Assembly (NCBI GenBank): GCA_902812345.1
Contig: CADDZM010000008.1
Coordinates: forward strand, 1 to 39,203
DNA length: 39,203 nucleotides
Direction of reading: 5' to 3'
Origin: Chloroflexota bacterium
GTDB taxonomy: Bacteria > Chloroflexota > Chloroflexia > Chloroheliales > Chloroheliaceae
Part shown: piece after piece, positions 16,919 to 25,871 of the stretch
Layout: each line of letters begins with the position of its first letter
Numbering within the stretch: the first letter of the stretch is position 1
The notes under the pieces: generated by a model
The model's database searches: none
What the model was told of the DNA's origin: nothing
The model's input: the letters and a program-made list of their open reading frames with translations, nothing else
Made by a program: the position numbers and the translations under genes

Positions 16919-18142
16919 TTAGAGGCTGTAAATCGAACCGGCCTGGGGCAGGTAAAGCCGGGCGTAGACCCGTTCGGCGTAGTCGTCGGTCATCCCGGCG
17001 ATATAGTCGCAGGCCGTCCTGATTTTGCCGAGGTCATTGGCTTCGAGCCAGATGTCGCGGAAGTCTTCGGGGAACAAGAAAGCGGTGCGCTCGCTCAAGT
17101 CGGAGAAAATATCAAAAAGACCCCTGATAATGCGCTCGGCCTTGTTTTCAAGGGTCGCCACCCGCACATCCTCCACAATCAGGCCAAACATAATGTCTTT
17201 GAGGGCCATGGCGTGCCGGTGCTGGATAGGGTCAATATTAAGCCGGTAGCGGTAGCGGTCGGTCGAAGTTGGTAGAGCGGTCGGCCTGATTTCGCGGTCG
17301 GCGGCAGTGACAAATTCGTGAATAAGCTGCGAGGTTAAAACCTTGCGCGCCCCTTTACGCTTGCGCTCGGTCGGCTGTTCCTCGACGAAAGCCAGTTTGC
17401 CCAGAACCCACTCGGTTTCTTCCTCGCCCAGGTTTTTGCGCAAGCGGCGGTTAGCTTTGAGGCGGGCGCGGTTTATCATCCCGGCTTTCATGCCGTCTTC
17501 CAGGTCGTGGCAGGAATAGGCAATCTCGTCGGCCCAATCCATAATCTGGCAGTCGAAAGATTTCTCGCCCGGCACGCCGCCGTCGGTGGCCCAGACCATT
17601 AGTTCGGCGTCTTCATCATAAAAGAACTTTTTCGAGCCGGTGGCAAAAGCGCGTTTGTATTTAAAAGTGCCGTCCAGGGTCGAGCGGGTCAGGTTAAGAC
17701 CATCATAGACGAGCGACTTGGTGGAAAGGCGGGTCAGGACGCGCACGTTCTGGGCGTTGCCTTCGAAGCCGCCGTAATCCTTCATGCATTCGTTCAAGAC
17801 CGCTTCCCCGGTATGGCCGAAGGGTGGATGGCCGAGGTCGTGGGCCAGGCAGCAAGCTTCCACCAGGTCGGGATCAGCCCCCAGGCTCTGGGCCAGCCCT
17901 TTGCCGATTTGAGCCACTTCAAGCGAATGGGTCAGGCGGGTGCGGAAGAAGTCGCCCGACCCGCTCACAAAGACCTGGGTCTTACCCTGCAAGCGCCGGA
18001 AAGCCGCGCTATGGATAATCCGGGAGCGGTCTTTCTCAAAAGGGCTGCGTTCTTCGCCGGGTTTGACCCGTTCCTCGAACTGCCGGGCGTAATCCTGCGG
18101 CTTGTATTCAATTGGCCCGTAACGGGTAAGCGGCTGTACCAT
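16919..18142 (-). CDS. dgt: Deoxyguanosinetriphosphate triphosphohydrolase-like protein (HD domain)
   Basis: Hydrolyses dNTPs to deoxynucleosides and triphosphate, adjusting the nucleotide pool. The 407-residue protein has the family signature FRRLQGKTQVF near residues 48-58. The metal-binding HD-domain residues are in order: His72 (RTRLTHSLEVAQ), His101-Asp102 (CLAHDLGHPPFGHTGE) and the Asp of WADEIAYSCHDLEDG. The length fits the family. ATG 18142 is preferred over the TTG immediately upstream; an AGG lies 5 nt before it. A good promoter lies about 85 nt upstream. dNTP hydrolases of this group sometimes act in phage defence, but nothing around it points that way. Confidence 0.93.
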   Translation of the reverse strand: MVQPLTRYGPIEYKPQDYARQFEERVKPGEERSPFEKDRSRIIHSAAFRRLQGKTQVFVSGSGDFFRTRLTHSLEVAQIGKGLAQSLGADPDLVEACCLAHDLGHPPFGHTGEAVLNECMKDYGGFEGNAQNVRVLTRLSTKSLVYDGLNLTRSTLDGTFKYKRAFATGSKKFFYDEDAELMVWATDGGVPGEKSFDCQIMDWADEIAYSCHDLEDGMKAGMINRARLKANRRLRKNLGEEETEWVLGKLAFVEEQPTERKRKGARKVLTSQLIHEFVTAADREIRPTALPTSTDRYRYRLNIDPIQHRHAMALKDIMFGLIVEDVRVATLENKAERIIRGLFDIFSDLSERTAFLFPEDFRDIWLEANDLGKIRTACDYIAGMTDDYAERVYARLYLPQAGSIYSL

Positions 18143-18226
18143 CAAAACCTGTGCAGGGTTAGGGTTAAACCCTCAGTTTTCGGTTTAATTAAATATTTCC
18201 AGGGTTAATCTTATACCTGTTATTTT

Positions 18227-18256
18227 ATTATAAGCACACGCTTCAATTTTTGGCAA
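18227..18256 (-). promoter_or_regulatory. Promoter of the dGTPase gene
   Basis: On the minus strand TTGCCA (18251-18256) is followed after 18 nt by TATAAT (18227-18232), about 85 nt upstream of the dGTPase ATG. The 344-bp region 18143-18486 otherwise holds one short ORF fragment and AT-rich sequence. Confidence 0.6.
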
Positions 18257-18337
18257 TGTTTGCGCGTTCAGGGAGAATTTCTGATTGATTTGGAATGTGG
18301 TATATTCTGGTATAAAAATAAGGAGTTATTAGCACAA

Positions 18338-18418
18338 ATGCAAAATCTTGACGATGAAACGTTATGGCAAACGGCCCGGCGGCATCTTTCTAAAAAATCA
18401 AGGGCTAGTTTCAGCTGA
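18338..18418 (+). pseudogene. 26-codon ORF, possible N-terminal remnant of a toxin-antitoxin-like gene
   Basis: The ATG at 18338 has AGGAG about 12 nt upstream and opens a frame reading MQNLDDETLWQTARRHLSKK, ending at TGA 18416-18418. The start resembles small proteins beginning with a D-E-x-L-W-x-x-A-R pattern that sit in toxin-antitoxin loci, but it stops early. It is either a truncated remnant or a chance ORF. The phosphatase gene follows after 68 nt. Confidence 0.28.
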
Positions 18419-18486
18419 GTAATATAAAAATGTTTCAAAGTAAGAAAATATTCAGGTTGTTGAAGCGTTCCATCTGGAGAAGAAAT

Positions 18487-18969
18487 ATGGGGCTGGACAA
18501 CTTTAGCTGGTTAATCGAGGGCAAACTGGCCGGTTCGGCCCGGCCCGGCGGGCATGGCCCGGAAGAAAGCGACCTTCAATTCTTGCAAGCCCAGGGAATC
18601 CGGGCGATTGTTACGCTCTGCCACAAGCAATGCGTTCCCGAACTGCTTGAAAAATACGGCATGATATCCAAGTATTTGCCCGTGGACGATTTCAAAGCGC
18701 CCAGCCTGGAACTGGTTGAAAAAGCGGTCAGTTATATCGAGCGAAGGTTGGAGAATAACCAGCCGGTCCTGGTGCATTGCCGGGCCGGGTATGGCCGCAC
18801 CGGCACCATTTTAGCCTGTTATCTGGTAAAAAGAGGTATGCCGCCGAGTCAGGCTATCGCCGAAGTGCGGCGAGCCCGGCCCGGTTCGGTGGAAGTAAAG
18901 TCCCAGGAGCGCACCGTCCAGCAGTATTACCGCAAGCTGCACGCTCACCCGGAACCGGAACTAATTTAA
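18487..18969 (+). CDS. Dual-specificity protein phosphatase family protein
   Basis: A 160-residue cysteine phosphatase with the complete P-loop signature [10 protein letters not shown] (Cys98, Arg104) and a candidate general acid in VDDFKAPS (Asp67/68). This layout is that of the small DUSP23/CDKN3-like enzymes, which dephosphorylate phosphotyrosine or phosphoserine/threonine; lipid or sugar phosphates are alternatives. ATG 18487 is chosen because GGAGA lies 7 nt upstream; the longer frame from 18430 adds a basic, atypical 19-residue extension. The gene is convergent with the secreted-protein gene, and their stop codons overlap by 9 bp. Whether it acts on ligands of the nearby FHA proteins cannot be said. 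Confidence 0.9.
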   Translation: MGLDNFSWLIEGKLAGSARPGGHGPEESDLQFLQAQGIRAIVTLCHKQCVPELLEKYGMISKYLPVDDFKAPSLELVEKAVSYIERRLENNQPVLVHCRAGYGRTGTILACYLVKRGMPPSQAIAEVRRARPGSVEVKSQERTVQQYYRKLHAHPEPELI

Positions 18970-20145
18970 AAGACCCTTGCTTTTGGCCGCCTCGTCCCCG
19001 ACCAGCCCGAGCATCACAAGCTGGTTAGGCCGGGAGAGGTCGAGTTCAAAACGGGCGCGTTCGGTCCACTGGACCAGTTTGTCGCCTTCCATAACCGGCT
19101 CAGTGATAGGAAAGCCAAACTGAGCCAGCCCGCCCATACTTTCCCAGGTATCCACAAAGCGGCCATCCAGCCAGTGGCCGGTTTCGGTGTAGAAGACCGA
19201 GCCGTCTGTGGCGGGAGGCGTACCGAGCGGGATAGCCGGGTCAACCCCATTAAGCTCATCACCCAGCGCCCGCAGCAGCACCTTGTAAGGGTCGGGATTT
19301 TCCGGCCAGCACTCCATCACCACCCGCTCAAAATACTGGATAGTCCGGCCATTGTCCTGGAATTCCTCGGAAATCGGATAGCCCAGGTTTGTTACCGAAC
19401 CGTGCTCCAGCCAATAGTTCAAAAACTGGCCGCCCAGGGTATGTTTAGTCGCCGGGAAATACCACAGCGCATCCGTGCTGGCCCGGTTAGCTATCGGGGC
19501 GAAAGCTCCGGTTTCCGGGACCGTTGCCGGAGGCGTGATAGGGATAGTTGGTACCGTGACCGGGGCGGCTTCGGGCAAATTAACCGAAGCGGTCAGGTTC
19601 GTACCGGCCCGCCGGGCGTAATTATCATCATTCCAGTTTAAATAAATCGTCTGGCGAAAAATTGGTTTATCGTAGTTGGTGGCGAAAGTGGCGTGAATAG
19701 TTATACCGCCGCTATCGCCAACTTTAACATCGCCGAGGTCAACGATTACGCCGGTTTCATCGTGACTGGCTAATTTCCAGCTTGTATTATCGGTGCTGAA
19801 ATCCACAAAGTTTTGATTGCCGTTCCAGGGAATTTCCAGGGTAGCGTTGCGGGCCGTCATATCACCGGCCGGACCGTTTTCATTCAGGAGATGCATGGTA
19901 TAGGTCATCGGCGCGCCGGGACTTAAAACAGCCGGGCTTATAGTCGCGTCGGCCCCGGAAAACCGCAGTTGGGCGGTAGGTTTAGGCTGGGGGCGGCTAA
20001 CACCCCTACCGGGAGATGGTGCCGCCAGAGCCGAGGCATCACCGGATGCAGCCTGGGCGGTGGGATTCAGGGATGTAAAACCCAGTAAGCCTGTCAATAG
20101 CAGGCAGGCCAGCAGCAAATAGATGGGCGCACGAGGCTTTTTCAT
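18961..20145 (-). CDS. Secreted protein with beta-domain and C-terminal W/G-rich repeats
   Basis: A 394-residue exported protein. A signal peptide (MKKPRAP, then a Leu-rich core, cleavage near AQAASG) is followed by a DUF11-like beta-sandwich (about 60-195; [17 protein letters not shown]), a Pro/Thr-rich linker and two copies of a repeat. The repeat copies are [27 protein letters not shown] and [25 protein letters not shown]. This repeat type is frequent at the C-termini of Chloroflexota secreted proteins and may bind cell-wall or surface material; its function is not established. No strong ribosome binding site precedes the ATG. The gene is divergent from the ABC transporter pair, and its stop overlaps that of the phosphatase gene. 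Confidence 0.8.
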   Translation of the reverse strand: MKKPRAPIYLLLACLLLTGLLGFTSLNPTAQAASGDASALAAPSPGRGVSRPQPKPTAQLRFSGADATISPAVLSPGAPMTYTMHLLNENGPAGDMTARNATLEIPWNGNQNFVDFSTDNTSWKLASHDETGVIVDLGDVKVGDSGGITIHATFATNYDKPIFRQTIYLNWNDDNYARRAGTNLTASVNLPEAAPVTVPTIPITPPATVPETGAFAPIANRASTDALWYFPATKHTLGGQFLNYWLEHGSVTNLGYPISEEFQDNGRTIQYFERVVMECWPENPDPYKVLLRALGDELNGVDPAIPLGTPPATDGSVFYTETGHWLDGRFVDTWESMGGLAQFGFPITEPVMEGDKLVQWTERARFELDLSRPNQLVMLGLVGDEAAKSKGLLN

Positions 20146-20433
20146 TAAAAATAACCGCTTATAAATGAGATTCCCAAAAATTTTGATGGTCTATACAGCT
20201 TAAAGCTTACTCTAAATAAAATTTCAATTCAACCAAAACTTTTAAACCCCTGTAAAGGTTTTGCAAAGAATTTTAGGTATGCGCCGGAGCCAAACAAGGG
20301 CCAGCTCATTTCAGGCTGGTTTTAAAACTTTCTGGCAAATCCAATTTTTTATTAAGAGGTATAATTTGTTGCAAGTGATACCAACATTTAAATGAGCATG
20401 TTCAAACTGTTATAAACTGGATGAGGATTTGAA

Positions 20434-21378
20434 ATGGCAGATTCTGAAGCAATAATTACTGAAAATTTAACTCGCGATTTCAAGGGTATACACGCCGTCA
20501 ACCACCTGAATTTGCAAGTTCCCACCGGGCAAGTTTTCGGGTTCCTCGGGCCGAACGGGGCCGGAAAAACCACTACCATTCACCTTTTATTAGGTTTGCT
20601 GGCACCGACGGTGGGTACGGCTAAAGTGCTGGGCTACGACATCAGGAGCGCCGCCGGGAAAATTCGGGGGCAAACCGGGGTTTTGTTGGAATACACCGGG
20701 CTGTACGAAAGGCTGACCGTCGAGGATAACCTGGAGTTTTACGGGCGAATCTGGGGTATGTCAGCTTCGGAAAGGCAAGCCCGCAGCAAGGAATTGCTGG
20801 GCCAGCTAGGACTCTGGGAGCGGCGCAAAGAGGTAGTTGGCAAGTGGAGCAAGGGTATGAAGCAAAAATTAGCCGTCGCCAGGGCTATTTTTCACCGGCC
20901 GGCCCTGATTTTCCTGGATGAACCGACTTCCGGCCTGGACCCGGTTTCAGCCTCCCAGCTTCACCAGGATTTGAGGGATCTGGTCAGGCACGAAGGAACA
21001 ACCATCTTTCTAACTACCCACAACCTGGCCGAAGCCGAGCAACTCTGCAACCTGGTGGCGGTAATCCGCCAGGGTCAAATCATCGCCTATGGCAGCCCCG
21101 CCGAATTAAGGAGCCAGGGAACCACGCCCCAGGCGGAAATAGAGGGAACTAATTTTACCCCCGCTCTTATCGCCGCTTTAAAAGCGCGCCCTGAAATAGC
21201 CGGAGTAAACTTGAAGGATAACCTGCTCTCCCTGGACCTGACCGGCACCAGCCGCCTGGCCCCACTGGTAAACCTTGTGGTAGAAAAGGGCGGCCAAATC
21301 GAGGAAGTTCGCAAAGGGCGCAAAAGCCTGGAAGAAGTGTTTTTAACCCTTGTAACGGAAAATAAGAAAAGCGAGTAA
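20434..21378 (+). CDS. ABC transporter ATP-binding protein (ABC-2 exporter type)
   Basis: A 314-residue nucleotide-binding subunit with Walker A GPNGAGKTT (39-47), a signature region written as WSKGMKQK in place of LSGGM, Walker B ALIFLDEPTSGLDP and the switch histidine in LTTHNLAEAE. The C-terminal 80 residues form the usual regulatory extension of DrrA/NatA-like exporters. GAGG lies 7 nt before the ATG. The permease gene follows after 5 nt, so the two form an operon. The substrate cannot be inferred. Confidence 0.93.
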   Translation: MADSEAIITENLTRDFKGIHAVNHLNLQVPTGQVFGFLGPNGAGKTTTIHLLLGLLAPTVGTAKVLGYDIRSAAGKIRGQTGVLLEYTGLYERLTVEDNLEFYGRIWGMSASERQARSKELLGQLGLWERRKEVVGKWSKGMKQKLAVARAIFHRPALIFLDEPTSGLDPVSASQLHQDLRDLVRHEGTTIFLTTHNLAEAEQLCNLVAVIRQGQIIAYGSPAELRSQGTTPQAEIEGTNFTPALIAALKARPEIAGVNLKDNLLSLDLTGTSRLAPLVNLVVEKGGQIEEVRKGRKSLEEVFLTLVTENKKSE

Positions 21379-21383
21379 CTATA

Positions 21384-22109
21384 ATGTTTAAAGATCTATC
21401 AGCGGTAATCTGGAAAGAAGCACGTGAATTCTTTTCCGCCTCTGGAAATTGGGTGCGCCTGATGTTTTTTATAGCGCTGGTCGGCACTATAATCCCCCTT
21501 CAGCAGGGCAAGTTATGGTTTAACTCACCCCTGCCGGTTTTGTTGATGGTGATGGAGCCGGTCTTTCTGGTGTTAAATATTATAGCGGACGCTTTCGCGG
21601 GAGAACGGGAGCGGCATACCCTGGAAACCTTACTGGCTTCCCGGTTATCGGATCGCTCTATTTTGTTTGGAAAAATGGTCACTGCTATGAGCTACGGTTT
21701 TATCGGCACGCTGGGGCTGCTGGTAGTTGGTCTGGTTGTGGCAAACATAAAGGCCGGCAATGGCTCTTTTCTTTTTTACTCAGGTCAAGTTTTGCTGGGC
21801 AGCCTGCTGCTAAGTTTGCTGACAGTTATATTTATGTCAATTATTGGCATCCTGGTTTCCTTGAAAACGGCTACCGTCCGGCAGGCTCAACAAACTTTGA
21901 GTTTTGGTTATATGATAGTGTTCTTTGGTCTGATTGCCGGGGTGCAGTTGCTACCCCGCGAGTGGTTGGGTACATTATTTGCCTTTACCGGGAATGTAGG
22001 CGATTATGGGTTCATCCTGACAATTGCGGCAATCTTGTTGGTATTGGACCTGGCTTTAATCAGCTTTGTAATGGCAAGGTTCCAGCGCAGCCGTTTGATT
22101 ATGAGTTAA
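21384..22109 (+). CDS. ABC-2 type transporter permease
   Basis: A 241-residue integral membrane protein with about six hydrophobic segments and the ABC-2 loop AGERERHTLETLLASRLSD between the second and third, which couples to the ATPase. It is shorter than DrrB-type permeases, since it lacks a large extracellular loop. It is encoded 5 nt after its ATP-binding partner. It presumably acts as a homodimer exporting a drug, lipid or peptide; the substrate is unknown. Confidence 0.9.
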   Translation: MFKDLSAVIWKEAREFFSASGNWVRLMFFIALVGTIIPLQQGKLWFNSPLPVLLMVMEPVFLVLNIIADAFAGERERHTLETLLASRLSDRSILFGKMVTAMSYGFIGTLGLLVVGLVVANIKAGNGSFLFYSGQVLLGSLLLSLLTVIFMSIIGILVSLKTATVRQAQQTLSFGYMIVFFGLIAGVQLLPREWLGTLFAFTGNVGDYGFILTIAAILLVLDLALISFVMARFQRSRLIMS

Positions 22110-22187
22110 TAAGTACAACGGACGAGTAGGTATTTGTCATTCCTCAACAAGTTCAGAGCGACAAAAATCTACCCGTTTTTCTTTATA

Positions 22188-22223
22188 AACAAAAGGTCTC
22201 CTTTTTCAGGGAAGCCTTTTGTT
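22188..22223. terminator. Bidirectional terminator between ABC permease and pdhC
   Basis: AACAAAAGG (22188-22196) pairs with CCTTTTGTT (22215-22223), with a further short inner stem. It lies between convergent genes, about 80 nt from the permease stop and 25 nt from the E2 stop. T-rich sequence flanks it on the minus strand (TTTATAAAG). Confidence 0.65.
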
Positions 22224-22248
22224 GTGAAGCTAAATTATTTTTTGAAGG

Positions 22249-23670
22249 TTAGACCAGCAGCAAAAGCGGGTTCTGCAAAATCTTTTTCAACTCCAGCAAG
22301 AACTGCGCGCCGACTGCGCCGTCCGCCGCCCGGTGGTCTACCGAGAGCGTGACTTTCATGGCCTGGATGACGCCGAACTCCGGGTTATCGGTGTCGCCGT
22401 TACCCTTGACCACGACCTTCGGGGCGGTAGAACCGACCGCCAGGATGGCTACCTGGGGCTGGTTGATGACCGCTGTGAAGCTGTCAATATCGTACATTCC
22501 CATATTGGAGATGCTAAAAGTGCCGCCCTGGAACTCGTCAAGAGCCAACTTGCCCTTGCGGGCTTTATCCACCAGGATTTTAGTCTCGGCGGCAATCTGG
22601 CCCAGGGCTTTCTGGTCGGCGTCCTTCACGATGGGCGTAATCAGGCCGTCTTCGAGAGCGACCGCGAAAGAGACGTGGACCCGCTTGTAAAGCCGGATTT
22701 TGTTGTCGGCAAAAGTAGCGTTAAGGGCAGGCACCTTTTTGAGCGTCTTGGCGACGGCCTTGATTATAAGGTCGTTGACCGAAGCTTTCGAGCCGCCGTC
22801 TTTTTCAAGAGCGGCGTTGATGGTCTGCCGCCATTTAAGAGCCTCGGTCATATCAATCTCGGTGGTGAGATAGATATGGGGAGCCTGCTGCTTGGCCTCG
22901 GTCATGCGGCGGGCCACTACCTGGCGGGTCCGGCTGAGTTCTTTTTCTTCGTAGTCGGCTGTCGACGCAGCCGGAGCTGGGGCCGGAGCGGAAGGAGCCG
23001 GTTGAGCGGCGGCCTGTGGAGCCGGGGCTTCGCCGGTGACAGCCGCGCCGCCCCATGCCGGGGCGGCGGTCGGGGAAGCCGGAGCCTGGGCCGGTTGAGC
23101 CGCCGTAGCGGTGCCGCCCGCTTTGGCCGCTTCCACATCATCGGCCAGGATACGACCGCCCGGTCCGGAACCTTTTATCGAAGCCAGGTTCAGACCGTAT
23201 TCTTCCGCTTTTTTGCGGGCCATCGGCGATGATTTAACTCGTTCGCCGTCAGCGACCGGTTGAGCAGACGCAGACTGAGTTACCTTACCCGGTTCAACGG
23301 CCTGGGTCGCGGTCGGCGGTTGGGCCGCGCCGCCCCCGGTGATAGTACCTTCCGGCCCGGCCTTGGTGGCGCCATTCGCGGTCGGGGTAGCCGCAGGCGC
23401 AGCCGCGCCCACCGGGGCTGCCGCCGAGACGCTCTTACCGTTGCCGATAATGGCGATGACAGTCCCAATTGGCACAGTCTGGCCCGCCGGGACCACAATT
23501 TTTTCAAGGATACCGGTGTCATAAGACTCCTGGCTCATGGTCGCCTTGTCCGTTTCGATTTCGAGCAACACGTCGCCTTTTTCGACCTTATCACCTTCTT
23601 TTTTGAGCCATTCGGCAATATGGCCCTCGGTCATGGTATCGCTCAGGCGAGGCATTGTTACTTCGGCCAT
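22249..23670 (-). CDS. pdhC: Pyruvate dehydrogenase E2, dihydrolipoyllysine acetyltransferase
   Basis: Core of the pyruvate dehydrogenase complex, transferring the acetyl group from lipoamide to CoA. The 473 residues comprise one lipoyl domain (lipoylated Lys42 in EIETDKATMSQES), an Ala/Pro-rich swinging linker, a peripheral-subunit-binding domain (KSSPMARKKAEEYGL..GSGPGGRILADDVEA, about 147-185), a second Ala/Pro linker, and the catalytic domain ending with SVDHRAADGA (His446, Asp450). AAGGAA lies 10 nt before the ATG. It is the last gene of the E3-CBS-E1-E2 operon and is closed by a terminator. A branched-chain or acetoin complex cannot be fully excluded, but gene order and single copy favour pyruvate. 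Confidence 0.95.
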   Translation of the reverse strand: MAEVTMPRLSDTMTEGHIAEWLKKEGDKVEKGDVLLEIETDKATMSQESYDTGILEKIVVPAGQTVPIGTVIAIIGNGKSVSAAAPVGAAAPAATPTANGATKAGPEGTITGGGAAQPPTATQAVEPGKVTQSASAQPVADGERVKSSPMARKKAEEYGLNLASIKGSGPGGRILADDVEAAKAGGTATAAQPAQAPASPTAAPAWGGAAVTGEAPAPQAAAQPAPSAPAPAPAASTADYEEKELSRTRQVVARRMTEAKQQAPHIYLTTEIDMTEALKWRQTINAALEKDGGSKASVNDLIIKAVAKTLKKVPALNATFADNKIRLYKRVHVSFAVALEDGLITPIVKDADQKALGQIAAETKILVDKARKGKLALDEFQGGTFSISNMGMYDIDSFTAVINQPQVAILAVGSTAPKVVVKGNGDTDNPEFGVIQAMKVTLSVDHRAADGAVGAQFLLELKKILQNPLLLLV

Positions 23671-23721
23671 AGCTCTATCGTTCCTTTCTTAAGTAACCGA
23701 AGTTACTTTCCTAGATTCCTT

Positions 23722-24726
23722 TTAGCGGCGTTTGCCTTGCAGTACCTTATGTATGGCTTCGATCAGGTGACCGGCGCTTGCCAGAGCGGCTACTTCTAGC
23801 GGTTTGGAGTAGGGCAGCGGCACTTCCAGGCTGCCTACTCGCAACACAGGCGCGTCCAGGTAATCGAAAGCATCTTCCTGGATAGTCGCGGCCAGTTCGG
23901 CCCCGATACCGTAGGAGCGCCAGTCCTCTTCCAGGATAACCGCCCGGTTGGTCTTTTTAACCGAGTTGATGATGGTCTCGCGGTCGAGCGGTCGAAGCGA
24001 CCTTAAATCTACTACCTCGCAACTGATGCCTTCTTCTTCCTCCAACCGGCGCGCCACGTCGAGCGAGATAGCCGCCATGCGCGAGTAGCTGATGATGGTG
24101 ACATCGGTGCCTTCTTTTTTAACCTCGGCCTTGCCAATCGGGATGATATAGTCACCGCCGTCAGACCCGGCTTCCGGCACTTCACCCTTGACGTTGTAAA
24201 GGGCCAGGTTTTCCAGGAACAGAATCGGGTCATTGTCGCGAATACTGGCCCGCAACAGTCCCTTGGCGTCATAGGGCGTGGAAGGCGCGACCACTTTTAA
24301 GCCCGGTACGTGTGCGAACCACGGTTCAAGGTTCTGGGAGTGGGTCGCGGCAAGTTGCTGCCCGCCGCCGCCAGGGGTACGGATAACCATCGGCACGGCG
24401 CTCTGACCGCCGAACATATAATGAATCTTGGCGGCGTGGTTCACAATCGTGTCCATTGCCAGGATGATAAAGTTAATGGTCATGATTTCCACGACCGGCC
24501 GCAGGCCCAGCATAGCCGAGCCCACCGCGACGCCGACAAAACCTTCCTCGGCGATAGGGGTATCCACCACCCGTTTAGCGCCAAATTCTTTAAGCAACCC
24601 GGCCGTTACCTTATAAGAACCTTCGAAAATCCCGATTTCCTCGCCCATCAAAAAAACATCTTCGTCGCGCTTCATCTCCTCGCGCAAAGTGTCGGTCAGA
24701 GCCTGGCGGAACGTTATAACTGGCAT
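23722..24726 (-). CDS. pdhB: Pyruvate dehydrogenase E1 component, beta subunit
   Basis: Forms the alpha2beta2 thiamine-diphosphate E1 with the product of the upstream gene and decarboxylates pyruvate. The 334-residue protein has the expected ITFRQALTDTLREEM start, GEEIGIFEGSYKVTAGL, the cation/TPP-site stretch GGGGQQLAATHSQNLEPWFAH (split by a Gly run) and the C-terminal transketolase domain with VILEEDWRSYGIGAELAA. Its ATG lies 3 nt beyond the E1alpha stop. GGAGG inside the end of the alpha gene supplies the ribosome binding site, so expression of the two is coupled. Confidence 0.95.
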   Translation of the reverse strand: MPVITFRQALTDTLREEMKRDEDVFLMGEEIGIFEGSYKVTAGLLKEFGAKRVVDTPIAEEGFVGVAVGSAMLGLRPVVEIMTINFIILAMDTIVNHAAKIHYMFGGQSAVPMVIRTPGGGGQQLAATHSQNLEPWFAHVPGLKVVAPSTPYDAKGLLRASIRDNDPILFLENLALYNVKGEVPEAGSDGGDYIIPIGKAEVKKEGTDVTIISYSRMAAISLDVARRLEEEEGISCEVVDLRSLRPLDRETIINSVKKTNRAVILEEDWRSYGIGAELAATIQEDAFDYLDAPVLRVGSLEVPLPYSKPLEVAALASAGHLIEAIHKVLQGKRR

Positions 24727-24729
24727 TAC

Positions 24730-25833
24730 TTACCTGGCCTCCTTGGCATGCTTAAACTGTTCCCACTGCGGGTCAATAGCATTAGCGACCGGCGTGGCGT
24801 ACATAAAATCAAACATCGTATCAATTTCAGGGGAAGGACTCTGCTCGGCAAAGTCAATCGCCTCCTGCACTTCCTGGTCAACCTGCTCCTGGATTTGCTT
24901 GTCCTGGTCGGCGGTCATAATACCGTTTTCTTCCAGGACACGGGCGAAGTTAAAGAGCGGGTCGGACTGGCGGAAGCTCTTGACCAGTTCAGGGTCGCGG
25001 TAGCGGTCCGGGTCAACCACGGAATGGCCTTTGAAGCGGTTGCTCATGGCTTCGAGGACGGTCGGCTCACCGTCTTTAGCCCGCTCGATGGCCCGTTTAA
25101 CGGCTTCGCGGACGGCCAGGGGGTTTTTACCGTCAACCCGTTCGCCGACAATGTTGTAAGCGGCGGCGCGTTTGTAGAGTTCGGGTTGGGCGGAGGCGTA
25201 TTCCACTTTGGTTCCCATACCGTAGCCGTTATTAATGATGAGGTACATCACGGGCAGATCCCAGATACGGGCCAGGTTCAAAGATTCGTGGAAAGCGCCA
25301 ATATTCGTAGTCGCGTCGCCCATCTGGGCCACGACCAGGCCTTCTTTTTCCTTATACTTCAGGGCGAAACCGGCCCCGGTCGCCAGGGGCAACTGGCCGC
25401 CAACGATGCCGTAGCCGCCGAGGAAATTCAGGTTTACATCGTAAAGGTGCATCGAGCCGCCGCGCCCTTTGGAAACGCCGGTAGATTTGCCAAACAGTTC
25501 GGCCATAACCGCGCCGGGTTTAGCGCCACGGGCCAGGATATAGCCGTGTTCACGGTAGTTGGTAAAAATATAGTCCTGGGGCCGCAGAGCCGCCATCAGG
25601 CCGACAATCGTCGCTTCCTCGCCCAGGTTCAGGTGGCAGTAGCCGCCAATCCGGGCTTTAGTATACATTTCAGCCGAGCGTTCCTCGAACTTTCGAATCA
25701 GCACCATCATATGATAATAGCTGAGAAGGGTCGCCGGGTCTTCCTTTTTAATAGCTTCCGGGCTTAACCCGCCAGCGGTTTCCGTTCCAACTCCATTAGA
25801 GGCAGTTTTATCAGGCTTGGTTTCAATTGTCAT
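24730..25833 (-). CDS. pdhA: Pyruvate dehydrogenase E1 component, alpha subunit
   Basis: A 367-residue TPP-binding subunit. The thiamine-diphosphate motif is GDATTNIGAFHESLNLA.. ending in IINN (the usual GDG start is GDA). The GRGGSMH and FKGHSVVDPDRYRDPEL motifs include the conserved phosphorylation-loop region of PDH E1alpha; in eukaryotes the serine there is regulated by kinase. A GGA-rich stretch precedes the ATG. The N-terminal 30 residues are poorly conserved. The gene lies 38 nt after the CBS-domain gene and directly before E1beta in the same operon. Confidence 0.95.
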   Translation of the reverse strand: MTIETKPDKTASNGVGTETAGGLSPEAIKKEDPATLLSYYHMMVLIRKFEERSAEMYTKARIGGYCHLNLGEEATIVGLMAALRPQDYIFTNYREHGYILARGAKPGAVMAELFGKSTGVSKGRGGSMHLYDVNLNFLGGYGIVGGQLPLATGAGFALKYKEKEGLVVAQMGDATTNIGAFHESLNLARIWDLPVMYLIINNGYGMGTKVEYASAQPELYKRAAAYNIVGERVDGKNPLAVREAVKRAIERAKDGEPTVLEAMSNRFKGHSVVDPDRYRDPELVKSFRQSDPLFNFARVLEENGIMTADQDKQIQEQVDQEVQEAIDFAEQSPSPEIDTMFDFMYATPVANAIDPQWEQFKHAKEAR

Positions 25834-25871
25834 TTTCTTCCATCCATTCTTATGGCTTTACTCTTATGGCT

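Noticed and set aside
16919-18142. dGTPase as part of a phage-defence island
   Set aside because: The neighbours are housekeeping or signalling genes, and there is no integrase, toxin or restriction gene; a nucleotide-pool role is the simpler reading.
24310-25767. 485-codon plus-strand frame opposite pdhA/pdhB
   Set aside because: Both antisense partners are unmistakable E1 subunits; the plus-strand product is His/Arg-rich and motif-free.
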